Source: Anastatus disparis
Taxonomy: Eukaryota > Arthropoda > Insecta > Hymenoptera > Eupelmidae
Direction: 5' to 3'
DNA: 64,000 bases
Assembly (NCBI GenBank): GCA_017163975.1
Contig: JAFFSR010000016.1
Span: 1,214,001-1,278,000 of the forward strand
Each line of letters begins with the position of its first letter. Positions within the stretch are counted from its first letter, which is position 1. The notes under the pieces were generated by a model. It saw only the letters and a program-made list of their open reading frames with translations, was not told where the DNA came from and did not search any database. The position numbers and the translations under genes were made by a program. Of the stretch, positions 1-12,290 are shown in pieces.

Positions 1-96
1 CGTGTGCGTGTGCGTGTGCGTGTGCGTGTGCGTGTGCGTGTGCGTGTGTGTGTACGTGTGCGTGTGCGTGTGCGTGTGCGTGTGTGTGTGTGTCTG
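1..96. repeat. (CGTGTG)n simple repeat
   Basis: A hexamer CGTGTG array with a shift to GTGTGT near positions 46-58 and 80-92. It begins at the window edge, so its full length is unknown. Confidence 0.95.
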
Positions 97-179
97 TTAA
101 TTCTAAATTGATCCTTAAATAATACAGGAAAGAATAAAGTTTCTACAACTTTACACGTCTCTTAACTAAAGATATATGA

Positions 180-600
180 AAATATTAATGCATTATTACT
201 AAAAGAATTCATGGATCCTTACAGAATTCTTTCATTGAAAGGATTCTGTAATGATTCTATGTCTGGGGTATATTCCTTTTAGAAATAATACAATGAAATA
301 TTTTAAAAATATTTAATATCATTTTTACAGAATCCTTTCAATGGAAGATGTATGAAAAGATTTACGAATTATTACCAAAAAGGTCATGGATCCTTACAGA
401 ATTCTTTCATTGAAAGGATTTTGAAATGTCTTGTGAATTCTTTATGAAATATTTTTTTGTATTATTTTTAAAAGAATAATACCTCGGATATAGAATTATT
501 TCAGAATCCTTTTAGTGATATATTTCTGAAAGATTGTAGTCCTTTCATGAATCCTTTCAGAATCCTTTCAAAGTCCTTTCATGCTGTATGGGATATATTT
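180..600. repeat. GAAAGGATTC-rich interspersed repeat, satellite-like
   Basis: A block beginning with a GGATCC site and followed by TTACAGAATTC and TTCATTGAAAGGATT occurs at about 212 and again at about 388 (period about 176). The stretch is full of AATCCTTTCA and its complement. It ends in TTTCATGCTGTATGGG near 576-592, which resembles the terminal sequence (CCCACAYAGYAYG type) of the satellite-bearing foldback elements further right. It is probably a diverged or truncated member of that group. Confidence 0.5.
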
Positions 601-736
601 CTTATGCTTCTACGTTTTATTATTTTCTAGAATATTCCACCCGTAACAGTATCAACAAAAAAAAAAGATTTTTTTTATAATCTATTATAATCTAAAAGAA
701 AAGAAATTATAACTTAACCAAACAAGTTAATATTAC

Positions 737-1672
737 GGTCACTTCACGAGAGACTATAATATTTCTTGTCGGTTGGTACTTAATTTCTATGCCAAAAAGG
801 GCAAATTAGTTAATAAACTTGAACTTTTTCTAAATAGTAATTTACATCTTTTAATAAAATTTTTATTTACTTGTTTTCATATATTTTTTTTTTCTTTTGG
901 GTTTCTTGTAAAAGAGAAATTACAGAGTTTAAAAATATTTTCGGTCACCTCATGAGAGACCGAATATTTTCTAACTTTATAGGAAACTTTATATCAGCTG
1001 AACATTGGTCACTTCGGGAGGGACTTTTGTTTGGTCGCTATAAATTTTTCTCTTCTCTTTTATAGAAATAAAAAAAGAAGACGTAGTTTTTCCATTTATT
1101 TAAAATAAATTTAAAGAACAGTCGTTTAGTCAAAGGAAAATCTTCTTTCAAAAGAAATTATACATTGATTTGTTGAATAAGAATTTCATGAAAAAGAAAA
1201 TAAAACAAAAATAAAAGCAAAGGACTAACTAGCACAAACGTACATTTCGACGCATTTAAAATTCCTTTTGGGACGGACATACCCAAAGGAAAAATACTAA
1301 AATTAAAAGAAGTTTTATAATTTCGATTTATGCTGGTCACTTAAGGAGAGACCTTTATGAATTTAAATTATAACGCGTAGGGTAGCTACAAATAAAAACG
1401 AATAGGTGAGTCATTCAAAAATATCTCGGTCACTTCAGGAGAGACTAAGCTATTATTGACTCAATAGTTTCGACAAAAATTATTTTATTCAATTCTACTT
1501 ATTAAAATTTTTATACCACATTTTCATAATCTTGTTACACTTTTGTTTGCTCTGGTCACTTAAGGAGAGACCTTTGCGAATAAAATTTATAACGCGCGAT
1601 AGGTAGCAACAAAAAAAAAAAATCTAATTAGGAAAGCCATTCTAAAATAGCCCGGTCACTTCACGAGAGACT
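737..1672. repeat. Seven dispersed copies of a GGTCACTT...GAGAGACC motif, with a 219-bp repeat
   Basis: A 19-bp motif of the form GGTCACTTnnnGAGAGACY occurs at 737, 943, 1007, 1335, 1428, 1554 and 1654. Its ends (GGTC...GACC) are complementary, so each copy can form a short hairpin. Copies 4-5 and 6-7 belong to a longer unit repeated with a period of about 219 bp (about 1331-1480 and 1550-1690), which also shares TTATAACGCG and TAGC blocks. No open frame spans the block. Its function is unknown. Confidence 0.7.
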
Positions 1673-1690
1673 CGGTTATTAATGCCTTTT

Positions 1691-2298
1691 AGAACGGAAA
1701 GTAAATATATCTAATAAATAAGAAAGTTAAGGAACTAACATATCATTCATAAAATAAATTCGCGAATTTTAAATCACACAATATTAAAATTATTTTTCTT
1801 TTACGTTCTTTTTTTATATATTAATCTTTAATAACTAAATAATAAAACAAGAATAATTACAATAGAAGTATCATAATGAAATTTGATTAATTTTCTTAAA
1901 ATAAGAACGGAATTAATATCTGCGTCACAAATAATTAAATACAGAGAACGTTGACTGACGGGCACTTAATACCCGAGTTTTACTGCTAGGCAGTGACTCA
2001 AAAACAAGAATAACATTGCGCCAGTTATCCACCCTAAAAATAACATCGTTTTATAGTTTACGAAAGTTGCTATAAATTAGATGTTCCAATATTGAATTTA
2101 AAACCTTCGATTGCGGTTATCACATAAGCCCATTTTCTGTAATGTGTCGTATACGACACATAAGGGATTAACGATTTATTTTGTTAAGAATTTTACTATC
2201 CATAACGAATAATAAATAGTTAATAACAAATAATTAATTTCATGTCATTGTCTACGCATGTACCGCGTACAACACATACCTACTCTCTAAATGCCCCA
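1691..2298. other. AT-rich sequence with no recognised gene
   Basis: No supported coding frame. A short stretch near 1955-2010 (GGGCACTTAATACCC, then GAGTTTTACTGC...GCAGTGACTC) can form small hairpins, without further support for an RNA gene. Confidence 0.5.
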
Positions 2299-2302
2299 TT
2301 AA

Positions 2303-3001
2303 GGGGACCAGGTACTATTAAAACTTGAAAAATTTGAATATGAATGATTAAAAATTTATTGCTTTTATCCAAAAGGAAAAAATTTTTTGAAAAAATATTT
2401 ATTTTTCAGAAGACTTTTTATTTCTGAAACTTTTATCTATCTTAAAAATTCAACTGATGGTCTCCGTTCACATTCTGGTACTAAAAACAGATTGGTCGCA
2501 AAGTTTTTTCATGAGTTTTCATCGGATCTTTATGAAATTTGGTGGAGATTTTTAAAATTATATTAGAATTAATGAGCATAGCAAATTATAAATATATATA
2601 TATATATATATATGATAATTTGTGTATTAACTTATTATTTATAAAAATAAATAAACAAATTTTTAAAAAAATTGATTTCTTTTAGAAAATTTTTTTATTA
2701 TTCGAATTTTTTAGGAATGTCTCTTGCTCATGTGGATTCTAAGATGATTTTGGAAATCTCCACCAAATTTCATCAAGATCAGATAAAAACTCTTAAAGAA
2801 ACCTTGCGACCAATTTGTTTTTAGTACCAGAATGTTAACGGGAACCATAAGTTGAATTTTTAAGATAGATAAAAGTTTCAGAAATAAAAAGTCTTCTGAA
2901 ATGTAAGTATTTTTTCAAAAAATTTATTCCTTTGGATAAAAGCAATAGATTTTTAATCATTCATATTTGAATTTCTCAAGTTTTAATAGTACCTGGTCCC
3001 C
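2303..3001. mobile_element. 699-bp foldback MITE flanked by TTAA
   Basis: Bounded by TTAA at 2299-2302 and 3002-3005. The left end GGGGACCAGGTACTATTAAA is mirrored at the right end. The arms are complementary for about 300 bp each with scattered mismatches, around an AT-rich centre containing a (TA)n run near 2590-2615. No coding capacity. The TTAA duplication points to mobilisation by a piggyBac or Kolobok type transposase. Confidence 0.85.
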
Positions 3002-3005
3002 TTAA

Positions 3006-4327
3006 TCAGATAATTATATTAAAAAATAAGAGGCATGTTTTATTAATAGTATTTTGATCCTTCTATGAAAATCTTTTATTAAGATGACACAAAAATGACG
3101 TATAATTTTTGACGTTATGAAAATAACAACCATAGCTGCAAAATTAGATTATTCTAAGAATTTAATTTTTTTTCATTTTCGTACTTATAAAAATATCTGT
3201 AAAAATTGTAAAAAAAAATTCATTTCAAAAATTAAAAAATGTGAATGTATTTTTCTATGTCTACTTGATCATACTAACTAGTTTCATTTGTGCAAAATAT
3301 AAATTAAAATTTTTTTAGATAATTTTGAACTACGTGTTCTTTATATGACACATACATAGGTGACTATAAATCTTTTTTTGTCGGTCTGACGTAAAGATAC
3401 AATATTTTTGTCGGTCATTGCCCTTTCCATACATAAAATAATATTATGTGACACGTCATACCCTTGTCCGACATATGGTAATCACAAAACCATACCTCGT
3501 AACAATGACATGTTCCGATTGTCGGACTGAAAAAAATCTGCAGAAAATTTGTCGGACATTATGATCTTATGGTTTCATAATTAATTATCAAGCAATCCCA
3601 TAAAAATTGGCTATGTGGTCATCGCATAACATAACCCCGTCCAATCGACATAATTCAAATGGTAGACTCATCTAACGCAGAATTATTTTTATCGGCCATA
3701 CATTATTTGATTTTTGTTATAAAAATATCTTTTAGTTCCATGTAAAAAAAAGTATGTGGTCATTGCATAACAATACATCGTCAAATCGACATGTTTAATA
3801 ATTAATTATTAAAAAACGCAGCGGTTTCAAGAGTTTTCGTAGATGAAAAGTTTGGTAGACTTGACAAAATGAAGCCGCTTACAAAGTTCTAAGTATGTAG
3901 TAATCATTTTTTAAAAAGGATTCTGTACTGCGGACTATTATATTAGTTATTGTAAAAAAAGAATTCTTTGATTAGAAAAAGAAGAATATACTACACCTGC
4001 TCTTTAATTTTTTTTTTGTTTTCATAAAAATTATTTGCGTGGTTTAAATTATATTTAATGTAAGAACCTTCGAAAATTTGCTTTTTTCCATGCCATTTAT
4101 GCAAAAACCATTTATATCATTTTTCGAAAATGTTTGATACTATTAATGAAATTTTCAAGGTACCGTGCAATATAGCTTTTAAAAAAATGAATTTTGTTTC
4201 ATAGTTTCAGAAAAGAATAATTTAATCGCAAACAGTTGTGTATTTTTTAATGTAATAGAATAGTCACTGTTTAAAAATTGTTTGAAAAAAGTGATATTTA
4301 AAGTTTAAACTTTTAAAGATGTACCAA
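3006..4327. other. AT-rich sequence with no recognised gene
   Basis: No frame with coding character. Words such as GTCGG and CATAACA recur between 3360 and 3800, but no clear repeat unit can be drawn. Confidence 0.5.
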
Positions 4328-4329
4328 TA

Positions 4330-4632
4330 GGGAACTTGCATGAAAAAATGCATTATATCCGTCAGATAGAATACGAAAAAATAAAGGACACGTATTTTTT
4401 TTTTTTCGTGAAAATAAAAACTCAAAGAGATAGAGGCAGTTCGATCTGTGTGACGTCACAATGCATGTTTGCTTTTGTCATGGCGCTATATCTATATATA
4501 TTAAAATTGTATTAACTTATACTGGCTATAACTTTTGCAATTCATCATATTTAAAAAAACGAAAAAATACGGGTCTTTTATTTTTTCGTATTCTATCTGA
4601 CGGATATAATGCATTTTTTCATGCAAGTTCCC
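4330..4632. mobile_element. 303-bp MITE flanked by TA (copy 1)
   Basis: Flanked by TA at 4328-4329 and 4633-4634. Terminal inverted repeats of about 55 bp start GGGAACTTGCATGAAAAAAT and are almost perfect. The interior contains TGACGTCA and GCGCTATATC. A second copy with the interior in the opposite orientation lies at 10845-11148. The TA target and lack of ORF fit a Tc1/mariner-mobilised MITE. Confidence 0.88.
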
Positions 4633-4634
4633 TA

Positions 4635-4748
4635 TATATCTTTGAAATTTATTTAAAATTATTTTCGTTCATACATTATTTTATTCCATTTTATGAAATT
4701 TTAATAAAATAATACTCTTAGTTATAACATTAAATCCATAGAACTTGT

Positions 4749-4833
<85 letters not shown>

Positions 4834-5935
4834 ATATATGTATATACATACGAAAAATTTCACATCAAATAAATAATAAAAATCAATAAGTCTGGGAATA
4901 TGTTCCATTTGATTTCCAAAATAAAAATAAAAAATCTTGTGGTTAAAAATTCAAAGTAATGAAATATTTTTATTTACTCAAATTTTTTGGTTAAATTAAT
5001 GTTTTTATAAATTTTCTATTAAAGAGTATCAAACTATTGTGAAAACTAAATAGAACTATTTTTGTTGAAAATAACATGTACAATATAATTGAATTTTTAA
5101 AAATGACAAAATGTAGACTTTTTAACTTACCTGTTGGGTGAAAAATCACTATTGAATATACACAAGAACTGCCTAAGTTGATTTGGTATTTAATGACTTG
5201 GCTTAATATTTTTTTATAAAGAACGAATAAATTTCAGCGATAACGAAGAAAATTTCTAAAAACACCTGAATTTGCGGAAAAGTATTTAAAACAGTCATTT
5301 TTAATCGATCATAAGATTTTCTCTCTTCAAACGCACTTTGTTTTGAAGAAAACGTACAAATACATTTTTATCAGATATCATGTGTAAATATGTAGTGACG
5401 ATATTACCAATAAATCTTAGTTCTACCAGGTTTTGAGTATTTTTTACTTGGAAATATTTATTAATTATTTATTATGTACCTAAATTAATTAAGAATTTAA
5501 AATAGCATAAAAATCATCTGTAAATATTTTCCCTTTTACGGCAAGTGAATACAACTTGCGTATGAAATTTAGAACAATATAATGAAGGTAATCTAATATT
5601 TAGTAATAACTTCATAAATGTTATTATCCATGATCACATAAATTGTTTGTTCAAAAAAGTTATTTTCTTTCTCAATTTTTTTTATGTTTCATTTTTAGAT
5701 TTGTTAATAAATTTATTAGTATAGTTTTTTAACTATTTAACTTTAAATATGTCCTAATAAATCTAAAAATAAAAAAAAAATAATCAAAGATACTAAAGCA
5801 TTAATAACTGTACTTATAAATTATAAATTTTTAAAAATAGTTCAAAATTATGAATTCACATAATTACATGAACATTGAAGAAAATATAAAAGAAAGTAAA
5901 AATCATCATTTTTTCAATGTTATTTATTAATCAAG
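4635..5935. other. AT-rich sequence with a (TA)n microsatellite
   Basis: A long (TA)n run lies at about 4750-4840. The rest is AT-rich non-coding sequence in which I see no gene or repeat boundary. Confidence 0.6.
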
Positions 5936-6180
5936 CAAGCGTGTTCAAAGCGTTGTTGCAATGCTTGAGATCGGCATTCAAAGCGAGCGACCGCGCAATA
6001 AATCGCTGTGTTCGGATTCAGCTTTCTGTGCCGTAGACTACGGAGAGCCGTAGCGAGCGACAAAGCAGTTTAGTCACTGGGCTTGGATTCAACTTTCTGT
6101 GCCGTAGACTACGGAGAGCCGTAGCGAGCCACAACGCAGCTCAGTCGCAGCGCTCTGCTCCGATCAATGTAATCTTTTAT
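5936..6180. repeat. GC-rich patch with a 71-bp tandem repeat
   Basis: GGATTCARCTTTCTGTGCCG, followed by TAGACTACGGAGAGCCGTAGCG, occurs at 6014 and 6085 (period 71 bp). The inner CTACGGAGAGCCGTAG is an imperfect palindrome. The patch is much richer in GC than its surroundings and lies shortly before a foldback element. It could be part of an LTR or a MITE end, but this is not shown. Confidence 0.6.
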
Positions 6181-6394
6181 ACAGAAAGTTGGAATGATTG
6201 GCTGCGATATTGTTACGCACTCTTATATTGCGATTTTCCGTTATTAATAGCTGAGAAAGTTGTCTGAATCCTTCACAACAATCGACTTCGCAGCGTGTGA
6301 CATCAGCTTTTTTTCAGTGTAGTTTATTTATGAATTTATTCGAAGTATTTTCTGCGATATGAGATATAAGCCAGTCAATTTAGCTAAAAAATGG

Positions 6395-7312
6395 CTGATA
6401 TTTGCAAAAAAGTTTAACAGCAAACTAACTGCACAATTATGTAAAGTAGGTTTGTGGGAGTAAAATATCCAAAATGGCCCCAACAGATGTTGTCCGTTTT
6501 TGTTTAAACAATGTTTAAACATTCAAAATTGACATTTTTTCTCTTTATCTGCAAATATTTTTGGAGCTTTAAAAGTTATCATATTAGTCCAATGAGATAA
6601 AATGTAGGACGAAAACATGCTAGGCAGACTACCCGTTGTACATTTCCACTTCGTTATGAGTTTCCCCCACTACTAACATTAATTCATGCACCCAAGCGAA
6701 AGATCCAATGTTTAAGTGAATTTTTAAGGACTTTATAATCACTTAATCAAAAATCTGAAATATAGATTTTGTAGAGGGATATCTAAACTTTCAGAATCGA
6801 TGTTGAACATTGTAAAAAGTTAATCGTGTGAGATAGAGTGGCCTACTGAAAATTAATTGTTTATAACTTATAAATGTTATTATGGAAAAACTATCAGTCC
6901 TACAGGATTCTGCTTGCGTATGCTTATTGTGCACATTAAGAACTATTTATTGCCACAAGCCCAATTCTTAAATCATTAAATTAAAAAAGTTATGAATTTT
7001 TTAAAATTTAACCCTTTTTTGTGGTGTTTTGCATTTTTCTCGGAAACTATAAATGCAATCAAAATGATTAAAAATTCATTTTGAAGGTCTTCAAAAAACC
7101 TACATTTTATCTCATTGGACCAATATGATAACTTTTATAGCTCCAGAAATATTTGCAGATAAAGAGAAAAAATGTCAATTTTCAATGTTTAAACATTGTT
7201 TAAACAAAAACCGACAACATCTGTTGTGGCCATTTTGGATATTTTACTCCCACAAACCTACTTTACATAATTGTGCAGTCGGTTTGCTGTTAAATTTTTT
7301 TACATGAAAAAA
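6395..7312. mobile_element. About 0.9-kb foldback element
   Basis: Arms at about 6401-6610 and 7100-7310 are inverted copies (for example AACAATGTTTAAACATT with flanking sequence on both sides), separated by about 490 bp of non-coding sequence. It abuts the last recognisable part of the retroelement glycoprotein frame, so it probably lies in or next to the 3' end of that element. Exact termini and target duplication are unclear. Confidence 0.7.
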
Positions 7313-7313
7313 T

Positions 7314-9343
7314 CTAATTTGACTGGACTAATAATGTATTTTCTCTAAGTAGAATATTTAATAGATCTACTTGTGTGTTTTTTTCTCTCTGTATTCCTCT
7401 CGCTATAGCATATAGTAGAGCTGCTTTTTCAAAAGGAAACATGATATGTTGTTGTAATTCTTGTAAATCATCTTGTGAATATATTCCGCTTGTTGCCAAC
7501 GTTTTTATTTTTTCTGGTGTCTATGATCTTTATGTATCTGGTTTTAAATATTTTACTATATTCTTTGTTGGTCTTGGTTTTGGTAAAAGATTTATTTAAT
7601 TTTCTCCAATTTTGTAATATTGTGGGATTATTGAGTTACAATTTATTTCTGATCCTGTTTTCATTAATATATGTGTTTTTGGTGTTAAAAATCATGTTTC
7701 ATTTTTTGTTGATACAGGCAATTGTATGTAACATTTATTTGTATGAAATAGCTGTACTTCTATAAGCTTACATTTTATTACATGTACTGTTTTGCCGGCA
7801 AGTTTAACTAAATATCCTGGTTTTTGCATAATATTAAAGGCAAATTCGTCGGGAGCTATGGATGCAACGGATAGAGATTCACATATAAATTTTTTTTCAA
7901 GTTCGCATTTTTCTTTTAAAATGTTAAAATATAAATCTCTGAGATTAGCTCTAAAATGCTTTTTAATATGTACAAATTTTTAGTATATATATGTAAATAA
8001 ATCTAAGTTTGTTACACCTTTTCTTATCGTATTATCGTCGAATAATATTCTATTATAAGATATATCTAAAATAAATAGTTTAGGATGTTCCGTTTTTGTT
8101 AATATTCTATCGCAAATTTTTACATAATTTAAGAAGAGGTCACGTATCTCCATCCTTTTCTAATCGAAGAATTAAGTTTTTGCAAAAACTAATAACTTTA
8201 TCAAAAAATGAAGAGAAAGCCGCATTGCGTATTAAAAAAAGCTATATTTTCTTTAATGAAAAAGAATTAATTTTATCGCTTCGTTCTCAAGAAAACTTTG
8301 AAAAACCAAATTGTCCACCCTAACCTCTATGTTTTAAGTTTTTCAAGGTTTTCTTGAAAACGAAGCTGGAAAATCAATTCTTTCTTATTAAAAAAAATAT
8401 AGCTGTTTTTAATATGCGATGGGGCTTTCTCTTTATTTTTCGCTAAAATTATTAGTTTTCGTGAAAAAATCAGTTCGTCGATTAGAAAAGGACAGAAAAA
8501 GTCGACCTGCTCTTAAGGCGGACAAAGAAAATGTTATTGATTCTGTTTTTACAGTATATACGGGATTTTGATTAGATGAATTAATTATAGTTGCAGGGCC
8601 TCTGTATAAAGGCTCATATTCTGTTTTAAAACCCTCTCCTGTAGGTAAATGTGCCCAAAAAGTATAGCCTGCTTGTGATCGATGCAATGTTGATCCGAAA
8701 ATTAACATACTGTTCCCGAATTTAATCTAATCTTATCGTTTTTTAGACTTACTTGAGCACATTCTTCTAATAATATTATTTTTATAAGTCCGTGCACTAA
8801 TACGTTGTCCCAGGATCCGAAGTTGTCTGCGTACGATGCTCCTATGCATGTTTTATCTTTTACTAAGCCCGCGAGATCTATTCCCATTGATTTTGTAGAA
8901 TTTATTTTCAGATCAGCTATAGTATGAGTATTGTCAAATTTAAATATTCCTGTGTCGTAAATAAATTTGCATTTTTCATGGCTAATTTCGTACAGATATT
9001 CTTGCAAAGCATGAGCAGGGGATCCAAGGTGACTGAGCATCCCGCAAGGAAAAACCATTCTTTGAATTTCTATTTTACATTGTATAACCTTAATTTTTTT
9101 AGATTCCGCTATTTGTAATAATTCTATTGTAGAATTGGTCATTGTAATATTTTCTTGCTGAAAATCACATTCTCCTGTGTCTAATAGTGAATATGTAGTG
9201 ATGATTGGGTCCGTAGATTCGCAATTAAATCCAATAATTGCATCATTTTCTCTAACAATAGATAATAAAATGGACAGCATTTTTTTTTTCTCTTTTTCTT
9301 TTTTTTTCCTGAAACATAAAATAATATTAATTATTTCGTTCAT
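7314..9343 (-). pseudogene. Envelope-like glycoprotein resembling chuvirus G, broken
   Basis: Downstream of the integrase. The first part (9343 to about 8705, 213 codons) starts with a lysine-rich then hydrophobic leader compatible with a signal peptide, followed by a cysteine-containing ectodomain (motifs such as GFNCESTDP, LLDTGECD, VIQCKIEIQR, FPCGMLSH). A frameshift near 8705 moves into a frame with GYTFWAHLPTGEG. A TTAA MITE (8133-8512) interrupts it. Further on the frame carries DEFAFN and LAGKTVHVIKC motifs with stop codons, and the last part (7499-7314) contains SGIYSQDDLQ and MFPFEKAALL. These motifs match my memory of chuvirus/mivirus glycoproteins and the env genes that insect LTR elements acquired from them. 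In the virus family the protein mediates membrane fusion. This copy is non-functional: frameshift, several stops, one insertion. Confidence 0.7.
8133..8512. mobile_element. 380-bp TTAA MITE, family A, in the env gene
   Basis: TTAA at 8129-8132 and 8513-8516. The left end is GAAGAGGTCACGTATCTCC and the right end is its degenerate inverted copy (GTCGACCTGCTC). The arms fold back around a CTAACCTCTATG centre near 8320. Same family as the elements at 19196, 40084, 40832 and 52317. Confidence 0.88.
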
Positions 9344-9448
9344 GTAAAATTAATTTATTTGTATGAACTAAATTTAAACCACCCTTAAGGCGACTACGAA
9401 AGTTCAGTTCGATTTCATTTTGTAGTTTACAAATTACTCTTTCAGTTT

Positions 9449-10435
9449 CTAAAATTTTTTGAATTTTTTAATTTTCCACCATTTATTATAATCCGTAGAA
9501 TGGTGGAAAATTAAAAAATTTGTAAACTCAAAAATAAAACCTAACCTAAAATCCGAAGTCACCTTAAAATCTATGGAGATATTGCTATTTTCGTGGACTT
9601 TTAATACTTCAAAAGGTCCCAGGTTTTGATTTTTTTCTAATTGACCTGGTTTTGGCTCTTTTATAAGCCATACTTTATCACCTATTTGAAATTCTACAGG
9701 GTTTATAAATCCATCGTGATATAATTTAGACTTTTCTTTTGATAGTATTGAATTTTCACGAGCTATTTTTGCAACATCTTTCATATTTATTAATAATTTT
9801 TCTATATAGTCATTAAAGGTTTGTAATTTTTCTGATGATTTTAAAGGTTCACTAGATGGTAATCTAGCTGGGTAGGCCAAAACTAGTTCATGTGGTGTAA
9901 ATTTATGACTTGAATGAACACTAGTATTATAGTTAAAGTTCAAGCCAATCATCCCATTCTAATTTTTTATCAACGAAATTTTCTAAATATTCACATAAAG
10001 GATGATGAGCCCTTTCTAATGAGCCATTAGATTGTGGATGAAAAACAGTAGTTTCGATTTTTTTAAATTTAAATCTCTTTGAAATAGCTTTCATTAATTT
10101 GCCTGTAAAATTTGCACCTTTATCTGTAAGTAATAGTTTTGGTGAACTAAAAATGCAAATAAATTTTTTTATAAATGCGTCAGCTATAGTCTCTGCTATT
10201 TGATCTTTCAGCGCGACAGCTATTAAAAATTTTGATAAATGATCTTGGATAGTTAATATATATTTATTATTATTTTTAGTTATATTAAGAGGCCCTACTA
10301 TATCTAATGAGATTTTATCAAATGTTCTCTCTGGAGTATCTGTTGTTATCATAGGTTGTTTTGTTTTGTTTCTTTTTAATTTATTTCTCTGGCATATTTC
10401 ACAGTTTTTAATACGATTTCGTATATCGATTTTAA
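9449..10435 (-). pseudogene. Gypsy integrase, catalytic and C-terminal part
   Basis: From 10435 down: the CEICQRN half of the HHCC zinc finger, then the rve catalytic core with all three acidic motifs visible (SLDIVGPL, LLTDKGANF, and QSNGSLERAHH supplying the glutamate), then a C-terminal part from 9952 to 9449 containing YNTSVHSSHKFTPHELV and a small beta-barrel-like segment (FQIGDKVWLIKEPKPGQL). A frame change occurs around 9940, between the WDDWLEL end and the next frame. The N-terminal half of the zinc finger lies across a 4.2-kb insertion, at 14672 upward. Confidence 0.85.
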
Positions 10436-10844
10436 GGGCAGGCCGGATTCGCTGTCCTTGTCTATTTGAGATTTTTGTTATTTACTCAAGTATTAATTGG
10501 TGTATCTGCAAATTGAAAGTTAAGCGTAACAGATATTATTATTACGAATATTTATGCACAAGAAGAAAAAAATCTATCGCTTTGTTTTTGAGAAAAGTAA
10601 GTAACGCGAAATTATTATAAACATAAACTTTTACTTACCCTGTTAAAAAAGTTCGTACTGGTTCAGTACTGATTTCAAATTGAAATGAGGACTTGGTTTA
10701 CATTGAATCAGTGTAAAATCAACATAAAATTTACACAAAATCAGTACTGTGCATGTCCTGAAAATGGTTCCATAACACAACACAAATAAGGTACAAAATT
10801 TGAGCCTAATCAATATTGAATCAGTGTGAAATCAATACTGAATA

Positions 10845-11148
10845 GGGAACTTGCATGAAAAAATGCATTATATTCGTCAGATAGAATACGAACAAACAAA
10901 AGACCCGTATTTTTTCGTTTTTTTAAATATGATGAATTGCAAAAGTTATAGCCAGTATAAGTTAATACAATTTGATATATATAGATATAGCGCCATGACA
11001 AAAGCAAACATGCATTGTGACGTCACACCGATTTCAACTGCCTCTATCTCTTTAAGTTTTTATTTTCACGAAAAAAGAAAAAATACGTGTCTTTTATTTT
11101 TTCGTATTCTATCTGACGGATATAATGCATTTTTTCATGCAAGTTCCC
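10845..11148. mobile_element. 304-bp MITE flanked by TA (copy 2)
   Basis: TA at 10843-10844 and 11149-11150. Same terminal repeat as the element at 4330-4632 and about the same length, with the interior reversed. One copy inside a satellite-like foldback and one outside indicates recent mobility. Confidence 0.88.
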
Positions 11149-11523
11149 TATTCGGGAAAGAATATTCGTATACGAAATAAGAGAATCAATTCAGTACGTA
11201 ATCAGTACGTAATCAGTACACCATTTCAACAAAATTCGTACGAATTGTTTTCGAAATACGTGAATTTTCATTTCCTAATCAGTGTTAAATCAGTACTGAA
11301 TTCGAAAAAGAATATTCTTATACGAAATCACAGAATCGACTCAGTACAAAATCAGGATGTAATCAGTACACAATTTTAACAAAATTCGTACAAAATGTTT
11401 TGGAAATACGTGACCTTTCAGTTTCTAATCAGTGCCGAATCAGTACTGAATTCGGGAAATAATATTCGTATACGAAATGAGAGAATCGACTCAGTACGAA
11501 ATCAGTATGAAATTAGTAGATAC

Positions 11524-12290
11524 CCCGTTGAAAAAATCTAATTGGATTTCCAATTGGAAATTCATAATGGAATTTCAATGAGAATTTTAGAAATTCAACG
11601 TAAATTTATCGACATTTTTAAGCGAGCGAAATATTTTTTTATATAAAATTTTATTTATGTTTTCATTGCGATTTATAAAAATACCTCTGTTCATTGAGTA
11701 AAATAGAACGTAGGAAAGCAGGCTGAATGATCGTCGTTTCAGACCAAATGAAACTAGCAGACTACCAGCTTCTAAGTTCTAAACTCTTTTATTTTTTTTG
11801 TGCGCATTTGATTGCCATAAGAGAGTCAATAGATAGAAAGCATGGTAACAACCTGGTGACCAATTATTAGTACTATTATATAAATGTGTATATTTATAAT
11901 CGATGATTAGCCGCCAGGGGGCTACAACGCTATCTATCTATTGACTTTCTTATGGCAAGCAAATGCGCACAAAAAAAATTCAAGAGTTTAGAACTTATAA
12001 GCTGGTAGTCTGGTAGTTTCATTTGGTCTAAAACTACGATCATTCGGCCTGCTTTCTCACGTTCTATTTTACTCAATGAACAGAGATATTTTTATAAGTC
12101 GCAATGAAAACATAAATAAAATTTTATATAAAAAAATATTTTAATCGCTTAAAAATGTCCATAAATTTACGTTGGATTTCTAAAATTCTAATTGGAGTTC
12201 CATTATGAATTTCCAATTGGAATTGATTGGAATTCCAACCCGGACTTCCAACAAAATCTAGTTGGAATTCCAATTGGAAATTCCAATTGG
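11524..12290. repeat. AATTGGAA-rich palindrome with inner inverted repeat
   Basis: The ends consist of AATTGGAATTCCAATTGG words. Inside are long inverted arms: the sequence around 11700-11850 (AAAGCAGGCTGAATGATCGT) returns in reverse complement around 11950-12065, as does the ATAGATAG/CTATCTAT pair. Non-coding foldback structure nested in the larger element. Confidence 0.7.

Noticed and set aside
1..96. Telomeric repeat at the window edge
   Set aside because: The unit is CGTGTG, not the TTAGG unit of most insects or a known variant; an ordinary microsatellite is simpler.
4681..4908. Minus-strand 75-codon frame rich in Ile and Tyr
   Set aside because: Translation of a (TA)n microsatellite.
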